DNA of 64,000 bases from Chaetoceros tenuissimus (lineage: Eukaryota > Bacillariophyta > Thalassiosirophyceae > Chaetocerotales > Chaetocerotaceae): positions 62,001 through 126,000 of the forward strand of contig BLLK01000075.1 of NCBI GenBank assembly GCA_021927905.1. Reading direction: 5' to 3'. Below the pieces are notes generated by a model, which was given only the letters and a program-made list of their open reading frames with translations, searched no databases and had not been told where the DNA came from. The stretch's first letter is position 1. Every line of letters begins with the position of its first letter. Shown here one piece after another: positions 19,570 through 28,747 of the stretch. The position numbers and the translations under genes were made by a program.

Positions 19570-19790
19570 TGGCCTCTTGACCTCATCTGTCTGAACGTCT
19601 ACCGTCGTAAAAAAGCCTGTTCTCATGTCAACCATTGAAAGTGCGAACCCGTCAAAAGGTATCCTTGCGCATACGCATTCCTATCCACCGTGCGATGACA
19701 GCAAAAACTCTTGAACGCCTATTTGTGAGATTTTCTTATCATTATATAACAGCAGAAATATACTAGATATTGAAATTCCATATTCCTTCT
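19570..19790. repeat. Dispersed repeat, copy C
   Basis: The longest copy. It has the 'CTGTCTGAACGTCTACCGTC' block, 'CTGTTCTCATGTC' (shared with B), 'ACCATTGAAAGTGCGAACCC' and 'ACAGCAAAAACT' (shared with A), and 'GAAATTCCATATTCC' (shared with B). It abuts the right TIR on one side and the broken GPCR on the other. Confidence 0.6.
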
Positions 19791-21396
19791 ACTATGAGAA
19801 ATCTACAATCATTGTAGGGATCAGTAAAGCTTTTGTATCTGCCTGTTCATCCATTCTCATACTTTCAGTTATTTTCAGGTCCAGCCAAACAGTCGTTGAG
19901 CGAGAACTACCTATCATCGGATCATTGCTCTTGTGCCTTGCTGATTTATGCTGTACTTCGTCAGTCATTGCACTGGCAACCGTTCCTATGCCCAAGGGTC
20001 ATCCCTATCCATATGAACTGCCATCCTATGGAACCGATACCACCTGTACCATTCAATATACAATTGGAAATACATTGATATTTTGGTTCAATGGACTGTT
20101 GAATCTATACTATCTCCTTTCATTGGGATTCAACATTCACGAAAAGAAAATTCGAATGTTTGCAGAGATTCCATTCACTGTCTCCTTTCATTGGGATTCA
20201 ACATTCACGAAAAGAAAATTCGAATGTTTGCAGAGATTCCATTCACTGTGATTGGACTCGTCGTTTGCATTGGTGTATCACCTCTCGTGGTGAAGGACTA
20301 CATTAATCCGGGACCACATGATCCTTATTGTACTCTCTATCAAGTGCCTTGCGATGAAGAGCAAGAAGATTGCAACACTGATGGATCTAGTACTTTTAAC
20401 AAAGGCTATTTTACTCTACTTTCAGTAGGGTTTGCATTGCTGATTGGAAGCATGGGATATATAACTTGGAAATTCTATTTTAATCAGCGTAAATTGAAAC
20501 GTGTTCAAGAAAATGCGGAAAAAGAAGATATCAATGAAGATGCTAGAGAAACTGAAGAAACAGAACAGAAAGAAAGAAAAGAGGATATTGAAACTCTCAA
20601 GTTTGCACAAGAGACCTATAAAACAATTGCCGTCCAAGCTTTCTTGTACATTATGGCATTCAACTGCGTTTGGATATTTGGCCTACTTGCACTTCTTTTC
20701 GATGAGGAGTACCTCAATGAACATAGATGGTTGCAAGATTCGCTAGCTATGCTGAGAATGATTTTTCAACCATCACAGGGTACCTTCAATATGTTGATTT
20801 TTGTCTATCACAAAATTCTTGAATTGAAAAGAGACGATCCAGAAACTACTCTTTTGGAAGGTCTTTCCATCACTATCATCCATCCTGATATGCTTGATGA
20901 CGAGCCGCAAATTTTTCAAACTTTGACCTTGTCAATGAATATTTTTACAATAGAAGACTACATAATAGAATGATTGCAGATGTGGCTTCTGCAAATCCCA
21001 GAATCTGGTGTCGATGCCTGTGCTGATGAGGATGTGAAGCAAGCATCTGTTGGTGGAATCAGCAACGGTCTTGAAATTTCAGACAAGTCGCCATCCTTTA
21101 AAGGAAGTATTGGCTCATTGGGCGGATTCAGTGGATTTAGTTCCAATTTCAAGTCTGATGTGAGCAATAATATGAGATCCAAGAGTAATATCTTAGATCC
21201 CGTTGAGGTCCGCAATGATGCAAACTTTTCAACTGGTGACGACAATGATATCTCGTACGCTAAAGAGAGTACTCTTTCCAATGACAGTAATTTATCATTC
21301 AAATCTTTCTTTTCCAAGAAGAAGGACAGATCGTCTAAAGATGCAAAGTCAAAGGTTGAATCGACTTCCGAAAAGTTTGATGAAGATACTGTATAA
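19776..21396 (+). pseudogene. GPCR-like seven-helix receptor, copy 2, multiply frameshifted
   Basis: Receptor pieces occur in order but in different frames. TM1-TM2 ('KAFVSACSSILILSVIF', 'VIALATVPMPKG') and TM3 ('DTTCTIQY...GNTLIFWF') are in the frame ending about 20251. TM4 onward ('IGLVVCIGVSPLVV', the 'CTLYQVPCDEE' loop, TM5, TM6) to TM7 ('PSQGTFNMLIFVYHKI') is in the frame ending at 20973. A Ser-rich tail ('ADEDVKQASVGGISNG...') ends at 21396. The first break is an exact 68-bp tandem duplication (20113-20248); removing one copy restores the frame. Near the tail, short runs at about 20916 (T5) and 20998 (CCC) would each need one base changed for a continuous 'NFDLVNE...ADVASANPESG' reading. 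No start codon is visible in the TM1 frame. Pseudogene or assembly errors. Confidence 0.65.
20113..20248 (+). repeat. Exact 68-bp tandem duplication
   Basis: Bases 20113-20180 and 20181-20248 are identical (each starts TCTCCTTTCATTGGGATTCA). Because 68 is not a multiple of three, the duplication shifts the receptor frame inside the TM3-TM4 region. Confidence 0.9.
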
Positions 21397-21459
21397 ATCC
21401 GTTTCAAAACAACTCATACATCATAGGCATTCCCTAGGTAATTTATAATTATGCTAATT

Positions 21460-24078
21460 TTACTTTGTTTGACTTCGAGGTATGAGGTCAAGTAGCTTTC
21501 TGTAATTCTCTGTTGAAGCTGTTAACTGGTCAATCAGTAGCTGCCTTTCTTGCTGAAGTCTCTCGATTTCGGCATCTCTGGGTTGCGATGAAGTGCGTTG
21601 CCTCTTACTAGACGATGAAGTCGATTTCATATCATCTTGTTCTAGTGACTGTTCTTTCTTCTTGTATTCGTCAAGCTTTCGCTTGAACGTATTGAGCTGT
21701 TTATTCTGCTCTTCAAGTTTTTCAAGTAATGATTCCTTTTCGTCTTTGAGTCGATAGATGGTATCATAATGTGATTCGTTCTCCTTCTCAAGTTGCGATA
21801 TCTTAGCCTGTAATGATTCAACCTCGCTTTCTTTCAAAGAAATAGTTTGTGTTCCATTGCGAACTGTTTGTATAGTAGCTGTTCTTTCATTTGTACTTGT
21901 TGATTTTTCTGCTGACTTCATACATGCATTAAGTCTGTTTTTACTTTGTGGGTTGGAGTCTGATGTAAAAGTACTAGCATGTGCTGCTGCAGCTTTGGGA
22001 ATTAATGCTGGTAATGTGTAAGTAGTTTGAGTTATTGAGCTATCATCATCGTTTTCAGGAGTCACGTCTTCCCAAAATTCCTGAAAAGGGTAACCTATTT
22101 CAACTAGTTTCTTATAACGGTGTCTAGGAAGATGAGGATAATGATTCTGTTGTCCTTTGAAATATGCCTTCTCATAAGTGCATTGAATACCTTCCAACCA
22201 GTTGTAAATACTTGTAGATCGTGGAACTTTCCAATGCCCATTTTTACTATGAAACTCACAAAGTCGATTCAATTTCATGTCAAATTTATCGTCATAAAAT
22301 CTCTGCTGCTTTTTGGACAGTTTCTTGTATCTTTTGGTGTATTGCTCAATCACTTCGTCGAGCTTCCTTTCGCAAGCTTCAAAATCCTCCTGCTCATCTT
22401 CTTCCTCTTCCTCTTCCTCTTCGTTCTTTCCAATTCCCTCAAATTCAAATGGGAAACCTATTGCAACCAGTTTGCTATAACGATGTTTTGCGAGGATTCC
22501 ATATGAATAACATTTTCCATCATAGTATGCACACCTAAAGATTCGATGTATATTTCCCACCCAGGTATTAAGACTACAATACATTACAGTACGTGGAACT
22601 TTCCAGTGTCCATATTTTTTATAAAAATCAACTAGCTTTTCAATGCGCGCATCAAATTGTTTGTCATAGATGTTTTGCTTTTTCTTTGACATCTTCTCAT
22701 ACCTTTTGGTATATTTCTCGAGAACTGTCTCTAGGTTTCGTTGGAAGTCCATAGTTTTGTCCTCTTCATCAGAGCAATTAGCATTTTCGTTACTTGCATT
22801 GACGCTGGAACTTCTTGCTATAGTAGAGTAAGAATCACCAACTTCGAAAGTGTAACCCATTGCAACTAGTTGCTCGTAATGATGTCTTGGAAAAAGGTAA
22901 CCTTGGCGCCCAACACAGGCTTCCTTATAGGTTTGATTTATACACTTTAGCCAATCAAAGAGTCCAATATACTTTCTCGAGCATGGAACGTTCCAATGAC
23001 CATATACACGATGAAATTCGGCAAATTGCTGAAGATATTTTTCAAACATCTTATCGTGATATTGTTGACCCTTCTCAGACAACTTCTCATGCCATTCAGT
23101 AAATTCATCAAGAACTTTATCAAGATTTCTTTTAGAAAATGATCCATCTTCTCTTTCTTTTAGATTGAACTTGGCATAGCATGCAGGTACCTTATTTCTA
23201 CCAATAATACTAGCAGTACCATGTCCAATTTCCTCAAAGGGGTAACCTATTGCAACCAGTTTTTCGTATCGATGTCGTGGAAGGGTATAAGTTTCATAAC
23301 GCTCTCCATTGAAATAAGCACATCTGTAGATTATATGAATTTTTATCAACCAACGATAAAGTTCTTTTTGAGAATGTGGAACTTTCCAGTGTCCAAATTC
23401 ACTATGAAAATCAGCGAGGTTTTGAACATTCATGTCAAATATTTTATCATAGCGGATTTGCAAATTTTCTGGCTGTGCTTCATACCTCTCAGTATATTCA
23501 TCAAGGACTTTTTCGAGATTGCTTTGATACTCCGTAGATATATCTTCTTCCTCTTCTCGTTTTACTTTGGCACTTGAACTCGTACTGGATCTAGAATCAC
23601 TTGTTGAAGTTGTAGAGCTATCATCTTCTTCTTCGGGAGTCATCTCTTGCATCATGATTTCCTTGAATGGGTAGCCTATTGCAACCAGCTTTTCATATCG
23701 ATGTTTTGGAAAAGTAAGACCCTCATAGCGCTCTCCGTCATAGTATGCATATCTATATATTTGATGGATATTATGTAACCAACGATAAAGTCTTGTTTTA
23801 GTAGACGGAACTTGCCAATGTCCATGTTCGTGATGAAAACTAACAAGATCTTCAAAATTCTTGTCGAACTTTTTATCATATTGCATTTGCTTTCCTTTTG
23901 TCAGCTGATCATACCTCTCAGTATACCTGTCTAGAATTTTGTTAAAATTTCTTTGATACTGCAAAGTACTATCATCGTCGTCGTCTTCTTGTTTGATTTC
24001 TGAACTCGCAAGAACCCTACTACTAGCAGTACTTGAACTAGGACTAGAGTAACTACTGTCGCTATTTTCTCTTTCCAT
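21460..24078 (-). CDS. Five-repeat HA-like protein with C-terminal coiled coil
   Basis: 872 aa, single exon. After an acidic, Ser-rich N-terminus come five ~130-residue repeats. Each has a helical half ending in a 'YTERYExL...YDKxF' pattern, then 'FHxxxGHWxVP', 'LYxWLxxIHxxYRxAYYxG' and a closing 'PRHRYEKLVAIGYPF'. The GHWxVP, Trp and IGYPF positions correspond to GHCNVP, WV and IGF of HA domains, so I read it as a divergent HA repeat. The region after about residue 730 is a coiled coil ('LQAKISQLEKENESHYDTIY' onwards), followed by a Ser-rich patch and another short helix. This suggests a self-associating, possibly DNA/RNA-binding protein; function is unknown. A paralogue with a nonsense codon lies immediately upstream. 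Confidence 0.7.
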   Translation of the reverse strand: MERENSDSSYSSPSSSTASSRVLASSEIKQEDDDDDSTLQYQRNFNKILDRYTERYDQLTKGKQMQYDKKFDKNFEDLVSFHHEHGHWQVPSTKTRLYRWLHNIHQIYRYAYYDGERYEGLTFPKHRYEKLVAIGYPFKEIMMQEMTPEEEDDSSTTSTSDSRSSTSSSAKVKREEEEDISTEYQSNLEKVLDEYTERYEAQPENLQIRYDKIFDMNVQNLADFHSEFGHWKVPHSQKELYRWLIKIHIIYRCAYFNGERYETYTLPRHRYEKLVAIGYPFEEIGHGTASIIGRNKVPACYAKFNLKEREDGSFSKRNLDKVLDEFTEWHEKLSEKGQQYHDKMFEKYLQQFAEFHRVYGHWNVPCSRKYIGLFDWLKCINQTYKEACVGRQGYLFPRHHYEQLVAMGYTFEVGDSYSTIARSSSVNASNENANCSDEEDKTMDFQRNLETVLEKYTKRYEKMSKKKQNIYDKQFDARIEKLVDFYKKYGHWKVPRTVMYCSLNTWVGNIHRIFRCAYYDGKCYSYGILAKHRYSKLVAIGFPFEFEGIGKNEEEEEEEEDEQEDFEACERKLDEVIEQYTKRYKKLSKKQQRFYDDKFDMKLNRLCEFHSKNGHWKVPRSTSIYNWLEGIQCTYEKAYFKGQQNHYPHLPRHRYKKLVEIGYPFQEFWEDVTPENDDDSSITQTTYTLPALIPKAAAAHASTFTSDSNPQSKNRLNACMKSAEKSTSTNERTATIQTVRNGTQTISLKESEVESLQAKISQLEKENESHYDTIYRLKDEKESLLEKLEEQNKQLNTFKRKLDEYKKKEQSLEQDDMKSTSSSSKRQRTSSQPRDAEIERLQQERQLLIDQLTASTENYRKLLDLIPRSQTK

Positions 24079-24140
24079 TTTGATTGGTATAGAATAGCTT
24101 CTGAAGAATTTCTAATTAAAAACGTATCTTTCGATCAATC

Positions 24141-24240
24141 AATGTTTGATGCCCTTGGAAAAAGTATCTTTTTGTCTGTCGTCCATTCACTCTATATATC
24201 TCATAACCTATACGATATACCAACTAACACATACACCCTA
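24141..24240. repeat. Duplicated 5' flank of the five-repeat gene (second copy near 25648-25750)
   Basis: The stretch with 'GGAAAAAGTATCTTTTTGTC', 'TGTCGTCCATTCA' and 'TCTCATAACCTA' recurs at 25660-25720 upstream of the neighbouring paralogue. The two genes were therefore duplicated with their promoters. Confidence 0.7.
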
Positions 24241-24281
24241 TCATCGCTCATGATAATGTTTATGCAGTCGCAAAGGAAAAA

Positions 24282-25598
24282 CTATCGTTTAGATTTATTC
24301 TTTTGTAGTAGATCGAATATCACTCTATAGATTTTCCTCTTCTTCGCCTTTTCTACTTCTGATTTCACAGATTTTTCTTTAGGTATCTTCACTTTCCGAA
24401 GGAGTTCTCTGTATGATCTTTTCTCATAGCGATGTCTTGGAAGTTGAATACGTCTTTGCTGCCCATTGTAATATGCGTAATTATAACTACGACAAATGTG
24501 TTTCAACCATTGATTAAGTTTTCTGTCGAATGGATCCCGATTTCCGTATTTGTCATGAAAACTAACAAGCCTTTGCAAATTCTCGTCAAACTGCTTATCG
24601 TAGATATCTTTTCTGCTCTTGGGTAGACAATCATATCTTGCAGTATCCTCATTGAGAACTTTGTCAAGGTTTCTGTTATATCTCGCTTCATCTTCTGTCT
24701 TTATGTTTGCTCTTGCAGATACTAACGTAGGCATTTTGTCACTACTTATTGAGTTTTCATCATCTTCATGAACCTTTTTGTGTTCAACAAATGGGAAACC
24801 TATTTCAAGAAGTTTTTCATATCGATGTCTTGGTAGAGTTTTATTATAATAAAGTTGTCCATCATAGTATGCACGCCTAAAGATTTCACGTATAAACCTC
24901 GACCAATGATAAAGATGAGCATACTTTCCTCTGCTCGGAACATCCCAGGTTCCATACTTTCGATGAAAATTAGCAAGGTTTCGAAGTTGCACATCAAACA
25001 TTTCATCATATATCTTTCTAAGTTTCTCTGGCTGTGTATTATATCTTTCAGTACATTCATCAAGAACCTTTTCGAGATTTCTCTTGTATTCTAATGTCCT
25101 CTCTTCTTCTTTGATCTTGACACTCTCTTCTTCAACTTCTTCAAGAGTTGTATCTCGTATGATTTCCTCGAATGGGTAACCAATGTCAGCCATTTTCTCA
25201 TATCTTTGTCTCGTTAGTTGCAGACCGCGATGACAATGTTGTCCATTTAAATATGCAACCTTGTAGGTTCGATGTAATCTATAGAATAACCAATCATAAA
25301 GTCCTCTTTCAGTAGACGGAACTTTCCAATGTCCATTTTCCCGATGAAAATGAGCAAGATCTTCAAGATGCCGATCAAAGATTTTATCCAAATGCTTTTT
25401 GGTTCTCCTTGAAAGACTCTCATACTTCTCGGTGTATTCATCAAGCACTTTATCAAGGTTTGCTTGATACTCCTCCAAAGTTCTAGTATCTTCTATCTCT
25501 TCCTGCTTGACTTATGAACTCGCAAGGATCCTATCACAAGCTGTACTTAAACTAGCACTAGTAATGCTACTATCGTTTCTTTCTTCTTCCATCTTCAT
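24282..25598 (-). pseudogene. Three-repeat HA-like paralogue interrupted by a nonsense codon
   Basis: From the ATG at 25598 the frame reads 'MKMEEERNDSSITSASLSTA' to 'ILASS', then TAA at 25514..25512, and continues in the same frame as 'VKQEEIEDTRTLEEYQANLD'. The intact neighbour has 'VLASSEIKQEDD' here, so the stop most simply comes from GAA to TAA. Downstream codons stay open (24282-25478, 398 aa from an internal ATG at 25478) and encode three of the 'GHWKVP...RHRYEK' repeats, the last divergent ('GNRDPFDRKLNQWL'), plus a basic tail; the coiled-coil end of the neighbour is absent. Either a recent pseudogene or a gene translated from the internal ATG. The long intact remainder shows the stop is young or tolerated. 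Confidence 0.65.
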
Positions 25599-25750
25599 TT
25601 CCTCTAGAATACAAGGAGAAAGAGTTTCTTCACACATATACTACAATGTTCATGTTGATACCCTGGAAAAAGTATCTTTTTTGTCTGTCGTCCATTCATT
25701 CCATCATCTCATAACCTACTACTTACAACATCTCAATCTAACACATACAC

Positions 25751-26551
25751 AATCGCCAACTAACCATTCTCAACGGTTGAATCAAATGTCATACAGTGTC
25801 AATAGCATCTAAAAGAATATAAGTTTAGGCCATTGCTACATCGATACGTAGGCCATCAATTACATGAACTATCCGGCAGAAGATCTCTTCCGAGTATTAA
25901 TGCTATTCAATAGTATTACTAGCTTCTATCAGCTTATTACTTTCATTGCAAACATCAGTTCCATTCGAAACACAAAACAAGAGAGACAACTTATTTTCAA
26001 ATTAGAAAAGAATTGTTGTGAAAAAGAGAGCAAACAAGCAAAGAGAGTACAAGACATATTAGGAGAAGCTTTGCAACGATTCATTTTCATCCCTTTTTCA
26101 TTTCATTGACATTTGAACAAGTAAAGAGATTCAATCTTTAGTGACATTCGAGGTGAGTACTTATAAAGAGAGAGAGAGAGAGGTAGTAGTGTATCGGGAG
26201 TAGATACATGTAGTAGTAGTGTCACTGGTGGCTACTTTATATGTAGCAGCCAGGCATGACTACTTCTACTTCTAGCTAGTGATGTTGATGCAAAAGAAAA
26301 GAGTTCTTTTCTTGTCTCGACTTTTAGGAAATGAATTCTTTGCATTGGCTTCTTCTTTTTATTTATTTATGGAATGCTGTTTTATTTAATGTTTCATTCT
26401 TTACTGACTTTTATTTTCAAACATCTCCTACTCAGCAGCAGTTAGTTCATTTAGCATTTTCATTTCCGAGTCGTGAAAAATAGAATTTTTATTTGATTGA
26501 AAAAGAAAAGCTTGTAAAAACAATACTTGTTTCACACTATATCTAGTAACA
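25751..26551. other. Intergenic region upstream of the La-motif gene
   Basis: About 800 nt. It holds a short (GA)n run near 26167-26182, 'GTAGTAGTGT' repeats just after it, and an 81-codon ORF at 25864-26109 with no recognisable features that I do not call a gene. It should contain the promoter and 5' UTR of the La-motif gene. Confidence 0.4.
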
Positions 26552-28426
26552 ATGTCTCAAAAGAACTCAGCAGCCAATACACCGGCTGGACCCTCCAGTA
26601 ACAGCCATACGTCACCATCACCACAAAACACACCGCAACACATTACACTCCCCGAACCATTTGTCAATAAACTACGCAAACAAATTGAATTCTACTTTTC
26701 AACTCAAAACCTTTTAAAGGATCAGTATCTTAGAAACATCATGATGCAATATGGAGGTTCGTTCGTTCCTTTAGTGGTAATTTGTCAATTTCCAAAAGTC
26801 ATGAGGTTGTGTGAGAGTTTTAATTTGGCTGTCGATCCATTCATGATTTTGAGGGTGATGGAAGGAAGTTCGGTGGTGTTTGTTACTATGGATGCTGTAT
26901 GGATTGGAATACGGCATCCTGTTGGACAGGGAGTAGTAGGTGGACAAGGAGTAGTACAGGGAGGACCACCACAACCACAGGGACAGCCATCATTGCCTAT
27001 GCCGACTGGACCTGTTCGAGCCACTAGTTTAGGAGTCATGCCCAATCCAATGAATAATGTTGCTGGTACAAATAGTACTCCTGCTGCAGGAACACCGACT
27101 CTTGTCTCTCCTCCATCTACTACTGCTGCTACCACTCCTACTACTACTACAACCACGACAGGCAAAGATACACCAACTTCTCATACTACGTCGGCTTCCA
27201 ACGAATCATCACCTTCATCCTCTTCTTTGCCACAAAACCACCAAACTAGCCATACAGATACTACCGCTGCTGCTGTACCTGTTCACCCTACATCTTCTCA
27301 AACACCACCGGTACCCGTATCACCATCGAGAAATGTACCTCGTCCTAATTTACAAATGAGATCACACACTACAGGACAATTTACAAGAATGCATCCATAT
27401 AACATGTATCCACCTAACCATGGTCATACTCATGGACATCCCATGATGAGACCACCTGCAGGTGGAATGGTACCACCTCCTCCTCCACCACAATATTATG
27501 GAAATGTCATGATGCCACCTATGAGAGGGAATGTACGATATATGCAGGGATATACTTATGTGGGATCGACTATGAGTTCTATGCCTGGTTACAAGTATTT
27601 TCATCCCAATCAAAATAATGGGACTGGTAGACCACCAGTCGTTATGGGTGGTAATAGTGTTGCAAGTGGTAATAGTGGTGGGAATCAGAGTGGTGGGAAT
27701 CATAGTGGTGAGAATCAAAGAGACAATAGAGGGAATCATGGTGGAATGCCCAAATCTTCGAGTACTTCCAATCTATCTAAAAATAATCGAGAAAATGGAA
27801 CTCGTAAATCTATGGATAAAAAGAAGAAGAAAGAGAAAGGTACGAGAAATACCAATGATACCAAAAAGAAGAAGAAAAAGGATGTCAATTTGGATGTAAA
27901 TCATTTCCCAGCTTTGGGAGGTGGTAAAAAGGAAGAAGAAAAGAAGGTTGTAGTTCCGGTTGTGTCGGGATATGCTGCTGCGTTACTTGCCAAGAAGGAA
28001 AAGAAAGCACAAGATGTGAGTGGAAATTCAGATGTTGTGACTGCTTCGGAAGAGACTTCTGTGCAAGAGTTGGAGAAACAAGTATCCGCCATGAGTATGG
28101 AGAATGATGCGATTGCAGTTGGAGCATTGACGGGTTCACCTGTCAAAATTAGTCATGATGGAGTAGATGGAACAGAAAAGACAATGCCTCAATCCAAGAA
28201 AATAGAAAGCATTGAAATTGATGGACCGACGCCAAAGGAGGCGGCTCTACCCCAAAAGTCTGAAGCTTTAGATGGAAAAGTAGATTCTGTTGCCGTTCAA
28301 CAAGATGCAAAGACTCCATCTACTGAAACATCAGCTCCAGTCTCTAGTTCTAGTAATTCTCCACCTCCTCCAGCTGCTTGGGGAGGTAAGCGATCATTTA
28401 TTGATGTAGTAAAGAAGCAGCCATAA
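26552..28426 (+). CDS. La-related protein (La-motif RNA-binding protein)
   Basis: 624 aa. A La motif covers about residues 33-115 ('LRKQIEFYFSTQNLLKDQYL'), the winged-helix fold that binds RNA 3' ends or poly(A) in LARP proteins. The rest is low-complexity: Pro/Thr/Ser-rich, a Met/Pro/Gly/His-rich stretch (about 270-340), an Asn/Gly-rich stretch, then Lys-rich with 'NHFPALGGG' (about 450) and a C-terminal 'AAWGGKRSFIDVV'. FPAL-type motifs recur in eukaryotic RNA-binding proteins. I see no RRM after the La motif, so it is not a genuine La protein; LARP1- or LARP4-like roles in mRNA stability or translation are inference. Single exon, intact. Confidence 0.8.
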   Translation: MSQKNSAANTPAGPSSNSHTSPSPQNTPQHITLPEPFVNKLRKQIEFYFSTQNLLKDQYLRNIMMQYGGSFVPLVVICQFPKVMRLCESFNLAVDPFMILRVMEGSSVVFVTMDAVWIGIRHPVGQGVVGGQGVVQGGPPQPQGQPSLPMPTGPVRATSLGVMPNPMNNVAGTNSTPAAGTPTLVSPPSTTAATTPTTTTTTTGKDTPTSHTTSASNESSPSSSSLPQNHQTSHTDTTAAAVPVHPTSSQTPPVPVSPSRNVPRPNLQMRSHTTGQFTRMHPYNMYPPNHGHTHGHPMMRPPAGGMVPPPPPPQYYGNVMMPPMRGNVRYMQGYTYVGSTMSSMPGYKYFHPNQNNGTGRPPVVMGGNSVASGNSGGNQSGGNHSGENQRDNRGNHGGMPKSSSTSNLSKNNRENGTRKSMDKKKKKEKGTRNTNDTKKKKKKDVNLDVNHFPALGGGKKEEEKKVVVPVVSGYAAALLAKKEKKAQDVSGNSDVVTASEETSVQELEKQVSAMSMENDAIAVGALTGSPVKISHDGVDGTEKTMPQSKKIESIEIDGPTPKEAALPQKSEALDGKVDSVAVQQDAKTPSTETSAPVSSSSNSPPPPAAWGGKRSFIDVVKKQP

Positions 28427-28747
28427 TACTTTTATGAAGAATTATGGATAATAGTTTATGCGGGCAAAAGTGAGGTTGGATTTTTATTCATCATTTGATC
28501 TTTTGCTTCGTTAGAATATAGGTCGTATAATTTCATATAGCAAAGTCTTTACTCAGTCCTGCATGGAACTATGTAGTTCCTCTATACATCAATACATTCT
28601 TATCTACTACTTATTCTATTTCTATCCCCGTATGTTTCTATCTATTCATACTACTCTCAAGACTATGTCCAACTGTGGACAAATACAAATCTCAAGAGTA
28701 GTCAACAACGAATAGATTTGTGTGTCTGAATTTGATTCATAAAATAC

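Noticed and set aside
24282-25598. Programmed stop read-through at the TAA
   Set aside because: No read-through context is evident and the intact paralogue has Glu there, so a point mutation is simpler.
25864-26109. 81-codon ORF upstream of the La-motif gene
   Set aside because: It sits in the likely promoter or 5' UTR and has no features supporting expression.
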